Source: Alphaproteobacteria bacterium (GTDB lineage: Bacteria > Pseudomonadota > Alphaproteobacteria > Reyranellales > Reyranellaceae). From it: a stretch of 5,611 nt of DNA. The first letter of the stretch is position 1. Each line of letters starts with the position of its first letter. The position numbers and the translations under genes were made by a program. Location: NCBI GenBank assembly GCA_005884705.1, contig VBAF01000173.1, positions 1-5,611 of the forward strand. The letters run 5' to 3'. Of this stretch, positions 1-5,611 are shown one piece after another. The notes under the pieces were generated by a model. The model had not been told where the DNA came from and made no database searches. It saw nothing but the letters and a program-made list of their open reading frames with translations.

Positions 1-717
1 GGCAACAAGTACTGGTGCACCTTCGCCGACGGCGCCGACTTCCTGATCGTCATCGCGCGCACCTCGGATGCGCCGGCAGGCAAGCGCCATCTCGGCCTGT
101 CGATGTTCTTCGTCGAGAAGAAGCGCGGCACCCTGCCCAAAGGTGTCAACGGCGCGCCGATTCCCAAGATCGGCTACTTCGGCTGGAAGACCTACGAACT
201 CGCCTTCGACAATTTCCGGGTCGAGGCGGCCGACATGATCGGCGAGGAAGGCCAGGCCTTCTACTACGCGACCTCGGGCCTCGAGACGGCGCGCGCCCAC
301 ACGGCGGCCCGCGCGATCGGCCTGGCGCAGGGCGCGCTGGACGATTCGATCCGCTACGCCGGCGAGCGCCGCCAGTTCGAGCGGCCGATCTCCGACTTCC
401 AGGCGATCCGCTTCAAGATCGCCGAGATGGCGACCCAGATCGAGGCGGCGCGCCAGCTCAACTACTTCGTCTGCGAGCAGATCGACACCGGCCAGCGCTG
501 CGACAAGGAAGCCTCGATGGCCAAGCTGTTCGCCTCGGAGATGGCCGAGCGCGTCTGCTCGGAGGGCATCCAGATCCATGGCGGCGCGGGCTATACCACG
601 CTCCATGCCGTCGAGCGCCACTGGCGCGACGCGCGGCTCACCAAGATCTTCGAAGGCACGTCGGAGATCCAGAAGCGCATCATCTCCGACCGGCTGCTCG
701 GCCGCGGGAGGAACTGA
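1..717 (+). CDS. Acyl-CoA dehydrogenase, C-terminal part (5' end outside window)
   Basis: This is an FAD-dependent acyl-CoA dehydrogenase, which oxidises an acyl-CoA to the trans-2-enoyl-CoA and passes electrons to ETF. The open frame runs from base 1 with no start, so only the last 238 residues are visible. They cover the end of the middle beta domain (GNKYWCTFAD, then the FDNFRVEAADMIGEEG strand) and the complete C-terminal helical domain. Family signatures are GERRQFERPISDFQ, the KIAEM..QIEAAR helix, QIHGGAGYTTLHAVERHWRD and the terminal IFEGTSEIQ. The Glu of EGTSE (codon 652-654) sits where medium- and short-chain enzymes carry the catalytic base, unlike isovaleryl-CoA dehydrogenase, whose base lies elsewhere. 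The usual Gly of RRQFG is Glu here. The stop overlaps the next start by one base (TGATG), so translation is probably coupled. The family is secure. The substrate is unknown; a branched or dicarboxylic acyl-CoA such as methylsuccinyl-CoA is only suggested by the neighbours. Confidence 0.95.
   Translation, partial: GNKYWCTFADGADFLIVIARTSDAPAGKRHLGLSMFFVEKKRGTLPKGVNGAPIPKIGYFGWKTYELAFDNFRVEAADMIGEEGQAFYYATSGLETARAHTAARAIGLAQGALDDSIRYAGERRQFERPISDFQAIRFKIAEMATQIEAARQLNYFVCEQIDTGQRCDKEASMAKLFASEMAERVCSEGIQIHGGAGYTTLHAVERHWRDARLTKIFEGTSEIQKRIISDRLLGRGRN
706..712 (+). promoter_or_regulatory. Shine-Dalgarno site of the MaoC gene
   Basis: A GGGAGGA purine run lies inside the last codons of the dehydrogenase gene. 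Its GGAGG core ends five bases before the ATG at 717. It fixes that ATG as the start of a separate protein, although the same frame stays open far upstream. Confidence 0.8.
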
Positions 718-1196
718 TGAAGGTCTCCGCGCTGACCGGGACAACCAACTACTTCGAGGACTTCAAGACCGGCGACGTGCTGCGTCATGCCCGCGGCAAG
801 ACCGTCGAGCCGCTCGAACAGGTCTGGATCACCAACGTCACCATGAACACCGCCGAGGCGCACTTCAACGAGCACCTGACCAAGGGCACCAACTACGGCC
901 AGCGGCTGGGCTTCGGCGGCGTCACCATCTCGATGTGCATCGGGCTTGCCGCCCAGGACACCGCCGAGAATGCGCTGGCCGAGCTCGGCATGGACAAGAT
1001 CCGGCTCATGGGGCCGCTCTATCACGGCGACACGCTCTATTGTTACAGCGAGGTGCTGGAGACCCGCGATTCGGACCGGCCGGATGCCGGCGTGGTGCGC
1101 TTCAAGCATTACGGCGTGAACCAGCACGACAAGCACATCTTCGAGGGCGAGCGCTGGGTGCTGGTCAAGCGGCGCAGTCACTGGGGCGGCAAGTGA
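717..1196 (+). CDS. MaoC-family (single hotdog) acyl-CoA hydratase/dehydratase
   Basis: This 159-residue protein is of MaoC-like hotdog type, a fold that hydrates 2-enoyl-CoA or dehydrates 3-hydroxyacyl-CoA. Visible landmarks are NYFEDFKTGDV near residues 11-21, the active-site segment TMNTAEAHFNEH around residues 42-52, the following GFGGVTISMCIGLA helix, and the YHGDTLY strand at 102-108. Canonical R-specific hydratases have Asp-x4-His (DxNPxH); here the His is kept (His49) but the Asp position is Asn44. From memory, a TMNT...HFN version also occurs in MaoC proteins linked to CitE-like lyases, such as the one beside Mycobacterium tuberculosis Rv2498c, so this is probably a subfamily trait rather than decay. 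The length fits a single hotdog domain, unlike the roughly double-length mesaconyl-CoA hydratase Mch of the ethylmalonyl-CoA pathway. Start choice rests on the strong upstream ribosome site and the TGATG junction. Hydration of a mesaconyl- or itaconyl-type CoA ester is an inference from context. Confidence 0.9.
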   Translation: MKVSALTGTTNYFEDFKTGDVLRHARGKTVEPLEQVWITNVTMNTAEAHFNEHLTKGTNYGQRLGFGGVTISMCIGLAAQDTAENALAELGMDKIRLMGPLYHGDTLYCYSEVLETRDSDRPDAGVVRFKHYGVNQHDKHIFEGERWVLVKRRSHWGGK

Positions 1197-1212
1197 TTTC
1201 CCGCAGCCCCAG

Positions 1213-2433
1213 ATGAACGACGTCCTCGGCGCTCTCGACGGCATCAGGATCGTCGATCTGACGCAGATGCTGGCCGGGCCGTTCTGCACCATGCTGCTGG
1301 CCGACCAGGGTGCCGAGGTCATCAAGGTCGAGCCGCTCGACGGCGACCACACGCGGATCATCGGTCCCTACCATGTCGACGACAAGCTGCGGGCGTTCGG
1401 CGGCTACTTCGCCTCGGTCAACCGCAACAAGAAGTCGATCGCCATCGATCTCAAGAAACCCGAAGGCCGCGACCTGGTACTGAAGCTCTGCGACGAAGCT
1501 GATGCGGTGGTCGAGAACTATCGCGGCGGCGTGATGGATCGCCTCGGCCTCAGCTACGAGAGCCTGCACGGGCGCAACCCCAAGCTGGTCTACGCGACCA
1601 TCCGCGGCTTCGGCGATCCGCGCACCGGCAAGAGCCCCTACGCCGACTTCCCGGCCTACGACGTGATCAGCCAGGCGATGGGCGGCATCATGGCGATCAC
1701 CGGCCCCGACAAGGACACGCCGCTGAAGGTCGGTCCGGGGGTCGGCGACATCATCCCGGCGATCACCTGCGCCTTCGGCATCGTCTCGGCGATCCTGCGC
1801 GCCCACAAGACCGGCCGCGGCCAGTTCGTCGATGTCGGCATGGTCGATGCGATCCTCGCGGTGTGCGAGCGCATCATGCACCAGCACTCGTTCGCCCAGA
1901 GCCTGCCGGTGCCCGAAGGCAACCATCATCCCCTGCTCTGCCCGTTCGGCATGTTCCCGGCAAAAGATGGGTTCGTCACCATTGCCGCCCATGCCGACAC
2001 GCACTTCCCGATCCTCTGCCGGCTGATCGACAGGCCCGAGATGGCGACCGACCCGCGCTTCGTGACGGTGCAGGACCGCCGCGCCCACCAGGACACGATC
2101 ATCGCCACGGTCTCGGCCTTCACGCGGCAGCGCACCAAGCAGGAGCTGCTCGAGCATTTCGGCGGCCAGGTGCCGTTCTCGCCGGTCTACAACGTGCGCG
2201 ACATCGTCGCCGACCCGCATTTCAAGGCGCGCGAGATGCTGCCTTGGGTGCCCCATCCCGGCCTCGACCACGAGGTGCAGATCGCCGGTGTCGCGATCAA
2301 GATGACCGAGACGCCGGGCAAGGTGCGCCATCGCGCGCCGCTGCTCGGCGAGCACACCGACGACACCCTGAAGTCCATCGGCTGCAGCGGGGCCGACATC
2401 GCCCGCCTGCGCGCCGACAAGATCGTCGCCTAG
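1213..2433 (+). CDS. Class III (CaiB/BaiF family) CoA-transferase
   Basis: This 406-residue protein is a full-length class III CoA-transferase, which moves CoA between carboxylic acids through an aspartyl-CoA anhydride-type mechanism. The N-terminal Rossmann part shows GIRIVDLTQMLAGPFCTML, GAEVIKVEPLDGD, NRNKKSIAIDLKKPEGRD (residues 70-87) and VVENYRGGVMDRLGL. It is followed by YATIRGFG and the AYDVISQAMGG segment. The expected catalytic aspartate is Asp179 in VGDIIPA, matching Asp169 of formyl-CoA transferase by context. The C-terminal part has the usual small domain and returns with HRAPLLGEHTDDTL. Family members act on carnitine, formate/oxalate, succinate/malate, mesaconate or itaconate. 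Its place between a MaoC hydratase and a CoA-ester lyase favours a short dicarboxylate, but the specificity is unproven. The start lies 16 nt after the MaoC stop and begins right before the conserved LDGIRIVDLT motif. No good Shine-Dalgarno sequence precedes it, so it may rely on coupling to the upstream gene. Confidence 0.94.
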   Translation: MNDVLGALDGIRIVDLTQMLAGPFCTMLLADQGAEVIKVEPLDGDHTRIIGPYHVDDKLRAFGGYFASVNRNKKSIAIDLKKPEGRDLVLKLCDEADAVVENYRGGVMDRLGLSYESLHGRNPKLVYATIRGFGDPRTGKSPYADFPAYDVISQAMGGIMAITGPDKDTPLKVGPGVGDIIPAITCAFGIVSAILRAHKTGRGQFVDVGMVDAILAVCERIMHQHSFAQSLPVPEGNHHPLLCPFGMFPAKDGFVTIAAHADTHFPILCRLIDRPEMATDPRFVTVQDRRAHQDTIIATVSAFTRQRTKQELLEHFGGQVPFSPVYNVRDIVADPHFKAREMLPWVPHPGLDHEVQIAGVAIKMTETPGKVRHRAPLLGEHTDDTLKSIGCSGADIARLRADKIVA

Positions 2434-2438
2434 AGGAG
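2433..2438 (+). promoter_or_regulatory. Shine-Dalgarno site of the CoA-ester lyase gene
   Basis: A GAGGAG hexamer starts within the TAG stop of the CoA-transferase gene and ends six bases before the ATG at 2445. It supports that ATG as the lyase start and is consistent with tight coupling inside the operon. Confidence 0.8.
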
Positions 2439-2444
2439 AAGACC

Positions 2445-3359
2445 ATGACCGACCGTCCCCGCCGCGCCCGCCGCGTGCAGCTCTCGACCCCCGGCTCGAG
2501 CGAGAAGATGATGCAGAAGGCTTCGGAATCGAAAGCCGACCACGTCTTCCTCGACCTCGAGGATGCAGTCGCGCCGAGCCAGAAGCGCGATGCCCGCAAG
2601 AAGATCGTGCAGGCGCTGAAGACCTTGAACTGGAAGGGCAAGACGCGCTGCGTGCGCATCAACGACCTCACGACCGAGTATGCCTTCGAGGACATCATCG
2701 AGGTGGTCGAGGGCGCCGGCGAGCATCTCGACACCATCATGATGACCAAGGTCATGACGCCGGCCGACGTGCTGTTCGCCGACAAGCTGCTGCACCAGCT
2801 CGAGAAGAAGCTGAAGCTCAAGCGCCCGATCGGGCTCGAAGCCCTGATCGAGGAGGTCGAGGGCATGCAGAACGTCGATGCCATCGCCAAATGCACGCCG
2901 CGGCTGGAATGCCTGGTGTTCGGCATGGGCGACTTCTCGGCCTCGATGGGTGTCACCAACAAGAACGTCGGCGAGAACGACGGCTATCCCGGCGATATCT
3001 GGCACTACGCCCGCTTCCGGCTGGTGATGGCCTGCCGCGCCGCCGGCATCGATCCGGTCGACGGGCCGTTCGCCGACTTCAAGAACCCCGACGTCTATCG
3101 CGAAGAGTGCCGCCGCTCGATGATCCTGGGCTGCGTCGGCAAATGGGCGATCCATCCCTCGCAGATCGAGCATGCGCTCGAGATCTACTCGCCCAAGCCG
3201 GACGACATCGCGCGCGCCCGCAGGCTCGAGAAAGCCTACGCCGAAGCGGAGGCCAAGGGCATGGGCGCGATCAATGTCGACGGCATCATGGTCGACGTCG
3301 CCTCGATCCGCATCCTGCGCAACACCGTGCTGAACAAGGCCGATCTGTACGGGATGTGA
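2445..3359 (+). CDS. HpcH/HpaI-type CoA-ester lyase, malyl-CoA/beta-methylmalyl-CoA or citramalyl-CoA lyase-like
   Basis: This 304-residue TIM-barrel enzyme belongs to the CitE-like superfamily, which cleaves or forms beta-hydroxyacyl-CoA thioesters with Mg2+ (for example malyl-CoA to acetyl-CoA plus glyoxylate). Residues seen are the LSTPGS phosphate-binding start (13-18), DLEDAVAPSQKRDAR (37-51), Arg71 in VRIND, Glu136 in LIEEVEG and Asp163 in FGMGDFSASMG. Glu136 and Asp163 are the likely Mg ligands. The later segments WHYAR (186-190), PVDGPFADF (204-212) and VGKWAIHPSQ (231-240) closely recall the L-malyl-CoA/beta-methylmalyl-CoA lyase Mcl1 of Rhodobacter rather than CitE of citrate lyase. 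Asp284 in VDVAS is placed like the Asp that the neighbouring Mcl subunit donates to the active site. The loop after ASMG looks about ten residues shorter than in Mcl1 as I remember it. The gene follows the CoA-transferase by 11 nt. Alternatives are (S)-citramalyl-CoA lyase or a malyl-CoA thioesterase (Mcl2-like). The superfamily is secure; the substrate is not. Confidence 0.92.
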   Translation: MTDRPRRARRVQLSTPGSSEKMMQKASESKADHVFLDLEDAVAPSQKRDARKKIVQALKTLNWKGKTRCVRINDLTTEYAFEDIIEVVEGAGEHLDTIMMTKVMTPADVLFADKLLHQLEKKLKLKRPIGLEALIEEVEGMQNVDAIAKCTPRLECLVFGMGDFSASMGVTNKNVGENDGYPGDIWHYARFRLVMACRAAGIDPVDGPFADFKNPDVYREECRRSMILGCVGKWAIHPSQIEHALEIYSPKPDDIARARRLEKAYAEAEAKGMGAINVDGIMVDVASIRILRNTVLNKADLYGM

Positions 3360-3366
3360 CGCGGCA

Positions 3367-3455
3367 GTCACCCCGACCGGAGCGCAGCGTAGTGGAGGGG
3401 TCTTTTCGGATGCCGCGGCGGTGAAAAGAGGTCCCTCGGCTTCGCTCGGGACGAC
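3367..3455. repeat. Imperfect palindromic intergenic repeat (REP/BIME-like, head-to-head units)
   Basis: Almost all of the 105-nt gap between the lyase and MFS genes forms a long imperfect inverted repeat. The left arm (3367-3407) reads GTCACCCC...GGAGCGCAGC...GGAGGGGTCTTTTC. The right arm (3423-3455) is close to its reverse complement with gaps: GAAAAGAGGTCCCTCG, then GCTTCGCTCGGGACGAC. The centre (3408-3422) contains a CCGCGG palindrome. The two arms look like two variants of one REP-type unit facing each other. Motifs of the form GTCCCTCG..TTCGCTCGGGA are familiar as dispersed palindromes in proteobacterial genomes; that this copy is one of many is inference. The folded transcript could protect the upstream mRNA end or attenuate read-through into the permease gene. 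Confidence 0.7.
3431..3452 (+). other. Short hairpin inside the palindromic repeat
   Basis: GTCCC (3431-3435) pairs perfectly with GGGAC (3448-3452). An inner GC/GC pairing (3439-3440 with 3444-3445) around a TTC loop can extend it. There is no following U-run, so this does not look like a normal intrinsic terminator. It ends 12 bases before the MFS start codon, close enough to influence ribosome access. Confidence 0.5.
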
Positions 3456-3464
3456 GGTAGGGCG

Positions 3465-4640
3465 ATGAAGCGCGCCTTCGTGCCGGTGGCCAGCATGCTC
3501 GCCATCCAGGTGATGATCTCGCTCAGCGTGCTGTCGCTCGGGGTCATGATGCCGGCCGTGGCGCGCGACCTGGCGATCGACGCCAAGCTGGTCGGCGTCT
3601 TCACCGCCCTGATCTACGCCGTCGCGGCGATGGTGGCGCTGGCCGCTGCCGGACCGATCGTGAGGCTGGGCGCGGTGCGGGTCTGCCAGGCGGCGCTGCT
3701 GATGGCGGCGATCGGGCTTGCCCTCAATTCGATCGCGCTGGTCGCCGCCACGGTCGTCGCCGTGCTGTTCATCGGCGCGGCGCAGGGGCCGATCAACCCG
3801 GCCTCGGCGCACATCCTGTCGCAACGGGTGCCACGCGAATATTTCGGCATGGTATTCTCGCTCAAGCAGACCGGCGTGCCGATCGGCTTTGCGCTGGCCG
3901 GCATCATCTTCCCCGCCCTGCTCGCCTGGGTCGGCTGGCAGGGCGCGAGCCTGGTCGCCGCCGGTGCCCTCGCTTTGTCCGCTGTCGCGATCGAACCGCT
4001 ACGGCCGCGCCTCGACGTCATTGCCGTCGCCGCCAAGGCGCCCGCCAGCATCGGCCGCTCGATCCGCTTCGTGCTCGGCCATCCGCAACTGCGGGTGCTC
4101 GGCTGGTCGGCCTTCATCTATGTCGTCGCCCAGCACACCTTCACCTTCTACCTGGTGACCTATCTCTACGAGCATTGCGGCCTGTCGATCGCCCGCGCCG
4201 GCGCGCTTCTGGCGGCGTCGCAGATCGTCGGGACAGGCGTCCGTCTGCTGAGCGGCGGCGCGGGCGATCGCATCCCGCGCATGCAGCTTCTCGGCTGGAC
4301 CGGCATCGCCATGACGCTAGGCTGCATCGCCATCGGCCTGCTCGAGGCCGACACGCCGTTCTGGCTGATCACCCTGGTCGTGATCGGCTATGGCTCGGTG
4401 GTGATCAGCTGGAACGGCACCTCGCAGGCCGAGTTCGCCCACCTCTCGCCGCCCGGCGAGGCGGCCGCCGTCGCAGCGGTCCAGACCTCGCTCGCATTCT
4501 CCGGCGCGGTGTTCGGACCGCCTCTCTTCGCGCTGATCGCGTCGCTGGTCAGCTACCGCATGGCCTTCTTCGCCGTCTCTGCCTGCGTTCTGGCGAGCGC
4601 TGTCTGGCAGCTCGTCGCGGCCCGCAGGAGTAAAGACTAA
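3465..4640 (+). CDS. MFS transporter, probable small organic-acid permease
   Basis: This 391-residue protein is of major facilitator superfamily type, a secondary transporter in the inner membrane. About twelve hydrophobic segments can be placed, roughly at 8-30, 42-63, 73-93, 95-115, 130-153, 158-176, 213-235, 243-262, 275-293, 298-318, 337-358 and 362-385. A polar linker near 177-205 separates the two halves. The first-half motif A is degenerate (GPIVRLGAVRV, 63-73). The second half keeps a clearer version (SGGAGDRIPRM, 263-273). SLKQTGVPIG (132-141) in the fifth segment is a pattern seen in anion-type MFS carriers and puts a charged Lys134 in the membrane. The start is preceded only by a weak TAGGG two bases away, but the first helix begins directly after it. 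The gene follows the CoA-enzyme operon on the same strand, so uptake of that pathway's acid is a reasonable inference; an exporter cannot be excluded. Its 3' end overlaps the convergent gene by 4 nt. Confidence 0.9.
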   Translation: MKRAFVPVASMLAIQVMISLSVLSLGVMMPAVARDLAIDAKLVGVFTALIYAVAAMVALAAAGPIVRLGAVRVCQAALLMAAIGLALNSIALVAATVVAVLFIGAAQGPINPASAHILSQRVPREYFGMVFSLKQTGVPIGFALAGIIFPALLAWVGWQGASLVAAGALALSAVAIEPLRPRLDVIAVAAKAPASIGRSIRFVLGHPQLRVLGWSAFIYVVAQHTFTFYLVTYLYEHCGLSIARAGALLAASQIVGTGVRLLSGGAGDRIPRMQLLGWTGIAMTLGCIAIGLLEADTPFWLITLVVIGYGSVVISWNGTSQAEFAHLSPPGEAAAVAAVQTSLAFSGAVFGPPLFALIASLVSYRMAFFAVSACVLASAVWQLVAARRSKD

Positions 4641-5590
4641 GGCTCTTTCATCCCGGCGATACGGACGACCTCGCCCCACTTCACGGTCTCGCTCGCCTGC
4701 CAGGCGGCGAGATCCTCGGGCGAACCGGGAAAGGGAACGCCCAGCGTCGTGCTCAGCAGCCTCTGATAGGCCTCCGACGCCACCGCCTCGCGGATCAGCT
4801 TGTTGAGCTTGTCGATGATCGGTCGCGGCGTGCCGGCCGGCGCATAGGCGGCGTTCCATGGCTGCGAGGCGTAGCCGGGCACGCCGCTCTCGGCGACCGT
4901 CGGATACTGCTCGAGACCGGGCCAGCGTTGCGGACTGGTCACCGCGAGGCCGCGCGCCCGGCCGTCGCGCACCGGCGGCAGGCCGACCGTGAAATCGCTG
5001 AAGGTGACGTCGATGCGGCCGCCCATCAGATCGGCGAGGACCTGCGGCTGCGTCTTGTAGGGCACGCCGAGCAGATCGACCTTGGCCATGATCTTGAACA
5101 GCTCCGCCGCTCCGCGCGCCGAGCCGTTGCCGCTGCCGAAGGTGAGCTTGCCGGGCTGCGCGCGCGCGAGCGCGATCAGCTCGGCGATCGACTTCACCGG
5201 CAGCTCGTTGCGCACGATCACCATCTGCGCCCCGCCCGAGAGAGCGCTGATCGGGGCGAAGCTCTTCACCGGATCGTAGAGCAGGCTCTTGTAGACATGC
5301 TGGTTGATCGCCTGGGTGGTCTGCGTGGTGACGAAGAGGGTGTAGCCGTCCGGCGCGGCCGTTGCCGCGGCCTGGGCGCCGATCTGGCCCTCGGCACCGG
5401 CCCTGTTGTCGACCACCACCGACTGGCCGGTGAGCCGCGTCAGCTCGGCGGCGAGAACGCGGGCAACGGTATCGGTGGCCGTGCCCGGCCCGAACGGCGC
5501 GATGAGATGGATCGGGCGGGTCGGGAAGTCCTGCGCGGCGAGCGGTGCGACCTGCAGAATTCCGATGAGCAGACAGAGGAGGAAACGCAT
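4637..5590 (-). CDS. Bug/TctC-family tripartite tricarboxylate transporter substrate-binding protein
   Basis: This 317-residue exported solute-binding protein belongs to the Bug (TctC) family, which captures carboxylates and similar small ligands in the periplasm. A hydrophobic signal peptide covers about residues 1-19 (MRFLLCLLIG..., APLAA), with probable signal peptidase I cleavage near Ala19. Cys6 is too close to the N-terminus for a lipobox. Mature-part signatures are FPTRPIHLIAPFGPG (22-36) followed by Asp40 and Arg44, VVDNRAGAEGQIGA (59-72), PDGYTL (80-85), YDPVKSFAPIS, GKLTFGSGNG, VPYKT...LMGGRIDV, YPTVAESGVPGY and APAGTPRPIIDKLN. The first ligand loop reads GPGTATD where GGxxD is common, a mild variation. 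Length is normal for the family. No TctA/TctB membrane genes are visible, so it is either an orphan receptor, as most Bug proteins are, or its partners lie outside the window. The ligand is unknown. The only upstream purine run (GGGGTAGG) is over ten bases from the ATG, so the ribosome site is weak. Confidence 0.93.
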   Translation of the reverse strand: MRFLLCLLIGILQVAPLAAQDFPTRPIHLIAPFGPGTATDTVARVLAAELTRLTGQSVVVDNRAGAEGQIGAQAAATAAPDGYTLFVTTQTTQAINQHVYKSLLYDPVKSFAPISALSGGAQMVIVRNELPVKSIAELIALARAQPGKLTFGSGNGSARGAAELFKIMAKVDLLGVPYKTQPQVLADLMGGRIDVTFSDFTVGLPPVRDGRARGLAVTSPQRWPGLEQYPTVAESGVPGYASQPWNAAYAPAGTPRPIIDKLNKLIREAVASEAYQRLLSTTLGVPFPGSPEDLAAWQASETVKWGEVVRIAGMKEP

Positions 5591-5611
5591 GATGGTGCGA
5601 GCCTACCCCGT

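Noticed and set aside
15..716. Long plus-strand open frame running into the MaoC gene, suggesting a fused 393-residue protein
   Set aside because: The upstream half is Arg/Pro-rich, resembles no family and lies out of frame over clear acyl-CoA dehydrogenase sequence. A strong ribosome site marks the real MaoC start at 717.
1165..2355. 396-codon open frame antisense to the CoA-transferase gene
   Set aside because: This is a product of high GC content at third codon positions. The translation is low-complexity His/Arg/Asp-rich with no family motif, while the plus strand encodes a complete recognised enzyme.
1863..2444. Upstream extension of the lyase frame into the CoA-transferase gene
   Set aside because: The extension overlaps the conserved CoA-transferase coding sequence and looks like an out-of-frame shadow. 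The lyase family begins at the LSTPGS segment shortly after the ATG at 2445, which has a good ribosome site.
3361..3460. Possible rho-independent terminator after the lyase gene
   Set aside because: The hairpins are GC-rich but no U-tract follows the stem. The only T-run (TCTTTTC, 3401-3407) is part of the repeat arm, so a palindromic repeat explains it better.
3368..3604. Short minus-strand open frame across the repeat and the MFS start
   Set aside because: Its translation (SSRAKPRDLF and similar) is the typical artefact of reading through this kind of dispersed palindrome and overlaps the real permease gene.
2430..3824. 464-codon open frame antisense to the lyase gene and the start of the MFS gene
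   Set aside because: It has the same GC-driven shadow character. It reads through the intergenic repeat and both genes without any recognisable domain.
1..5611. CRISPR arrays, tRNA/rRNA genes, insertion sequences, phage or toxin-antitoxin genes
   Set aside because: No regularly spaced direct repeats, tRNA-like cloverleaf, transposase motifs or small paired genes were seen. The coding sequence is nearly continuous and metabolic in nature.

Overview
The window is a GC-rich, gene-dense bacterial segment. The codons are strongly G/C-ending, the proteins are of proteobacterial type, and there is a tripartite-tricarboxylate (Bug/TctC) binding protein. The malyl-CoA-lyase-like enzyme and a GTCCC/GGGAC-type interspersed repeat also fit, so I infer an alphaproteobacterium, possibly of the Rhodospirillales/Reyranella or Hyphomicrobiales kind. 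The sequence alone cannot settle the genus.

Layout: positions 1-3359 hold a tight plus-strand operon of four CoA-thioester enzymes. These are the C-terminal 238 residues of an acyl-CoA dehydrogenase (its 5' end lies outside the window), a single-hotdog MaoC-type hydratase (717-1196), a class III CaiB/BaiF CoA-transferase (1213-2433) and a malyl-CoA/citramalyl-CoA lyase-type CoA-ester lyase (2445-3359). Spacings are -1, +16 and +11 nt. A 105-nt gap (3360-3464) is almost filled by an imperfect head-to-head palindromic repeat. A plus-strand MFS permease follows (3465-4640). It converges on, and overlaps by 4 nt, a minus-strand gene for an exported Bug-family solute-binding protein (4637-5590).

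How the genes may work together (inference): the transferase loads a carboxylic acid onto CoA, the dehydrogenase introduces an alpha,beta double bond, the MaoC protein hydrates it, and the lyase cleaves the beta-hydroxyacyl-CoA (or citramalyl-CoA) to a short acyl-CoA plus glyoxylate or pyruvate. The set resembles known routes for itaconate, mesaconate and methylsuccinate (C5 dicarboxylate) breakdown, and the MFS and Bug proteins are candidate uptake components. The exact substrate cannot be read from the sequence. No RNA genes, CRISPR arrays, insertion sequences or phage genes were seen.
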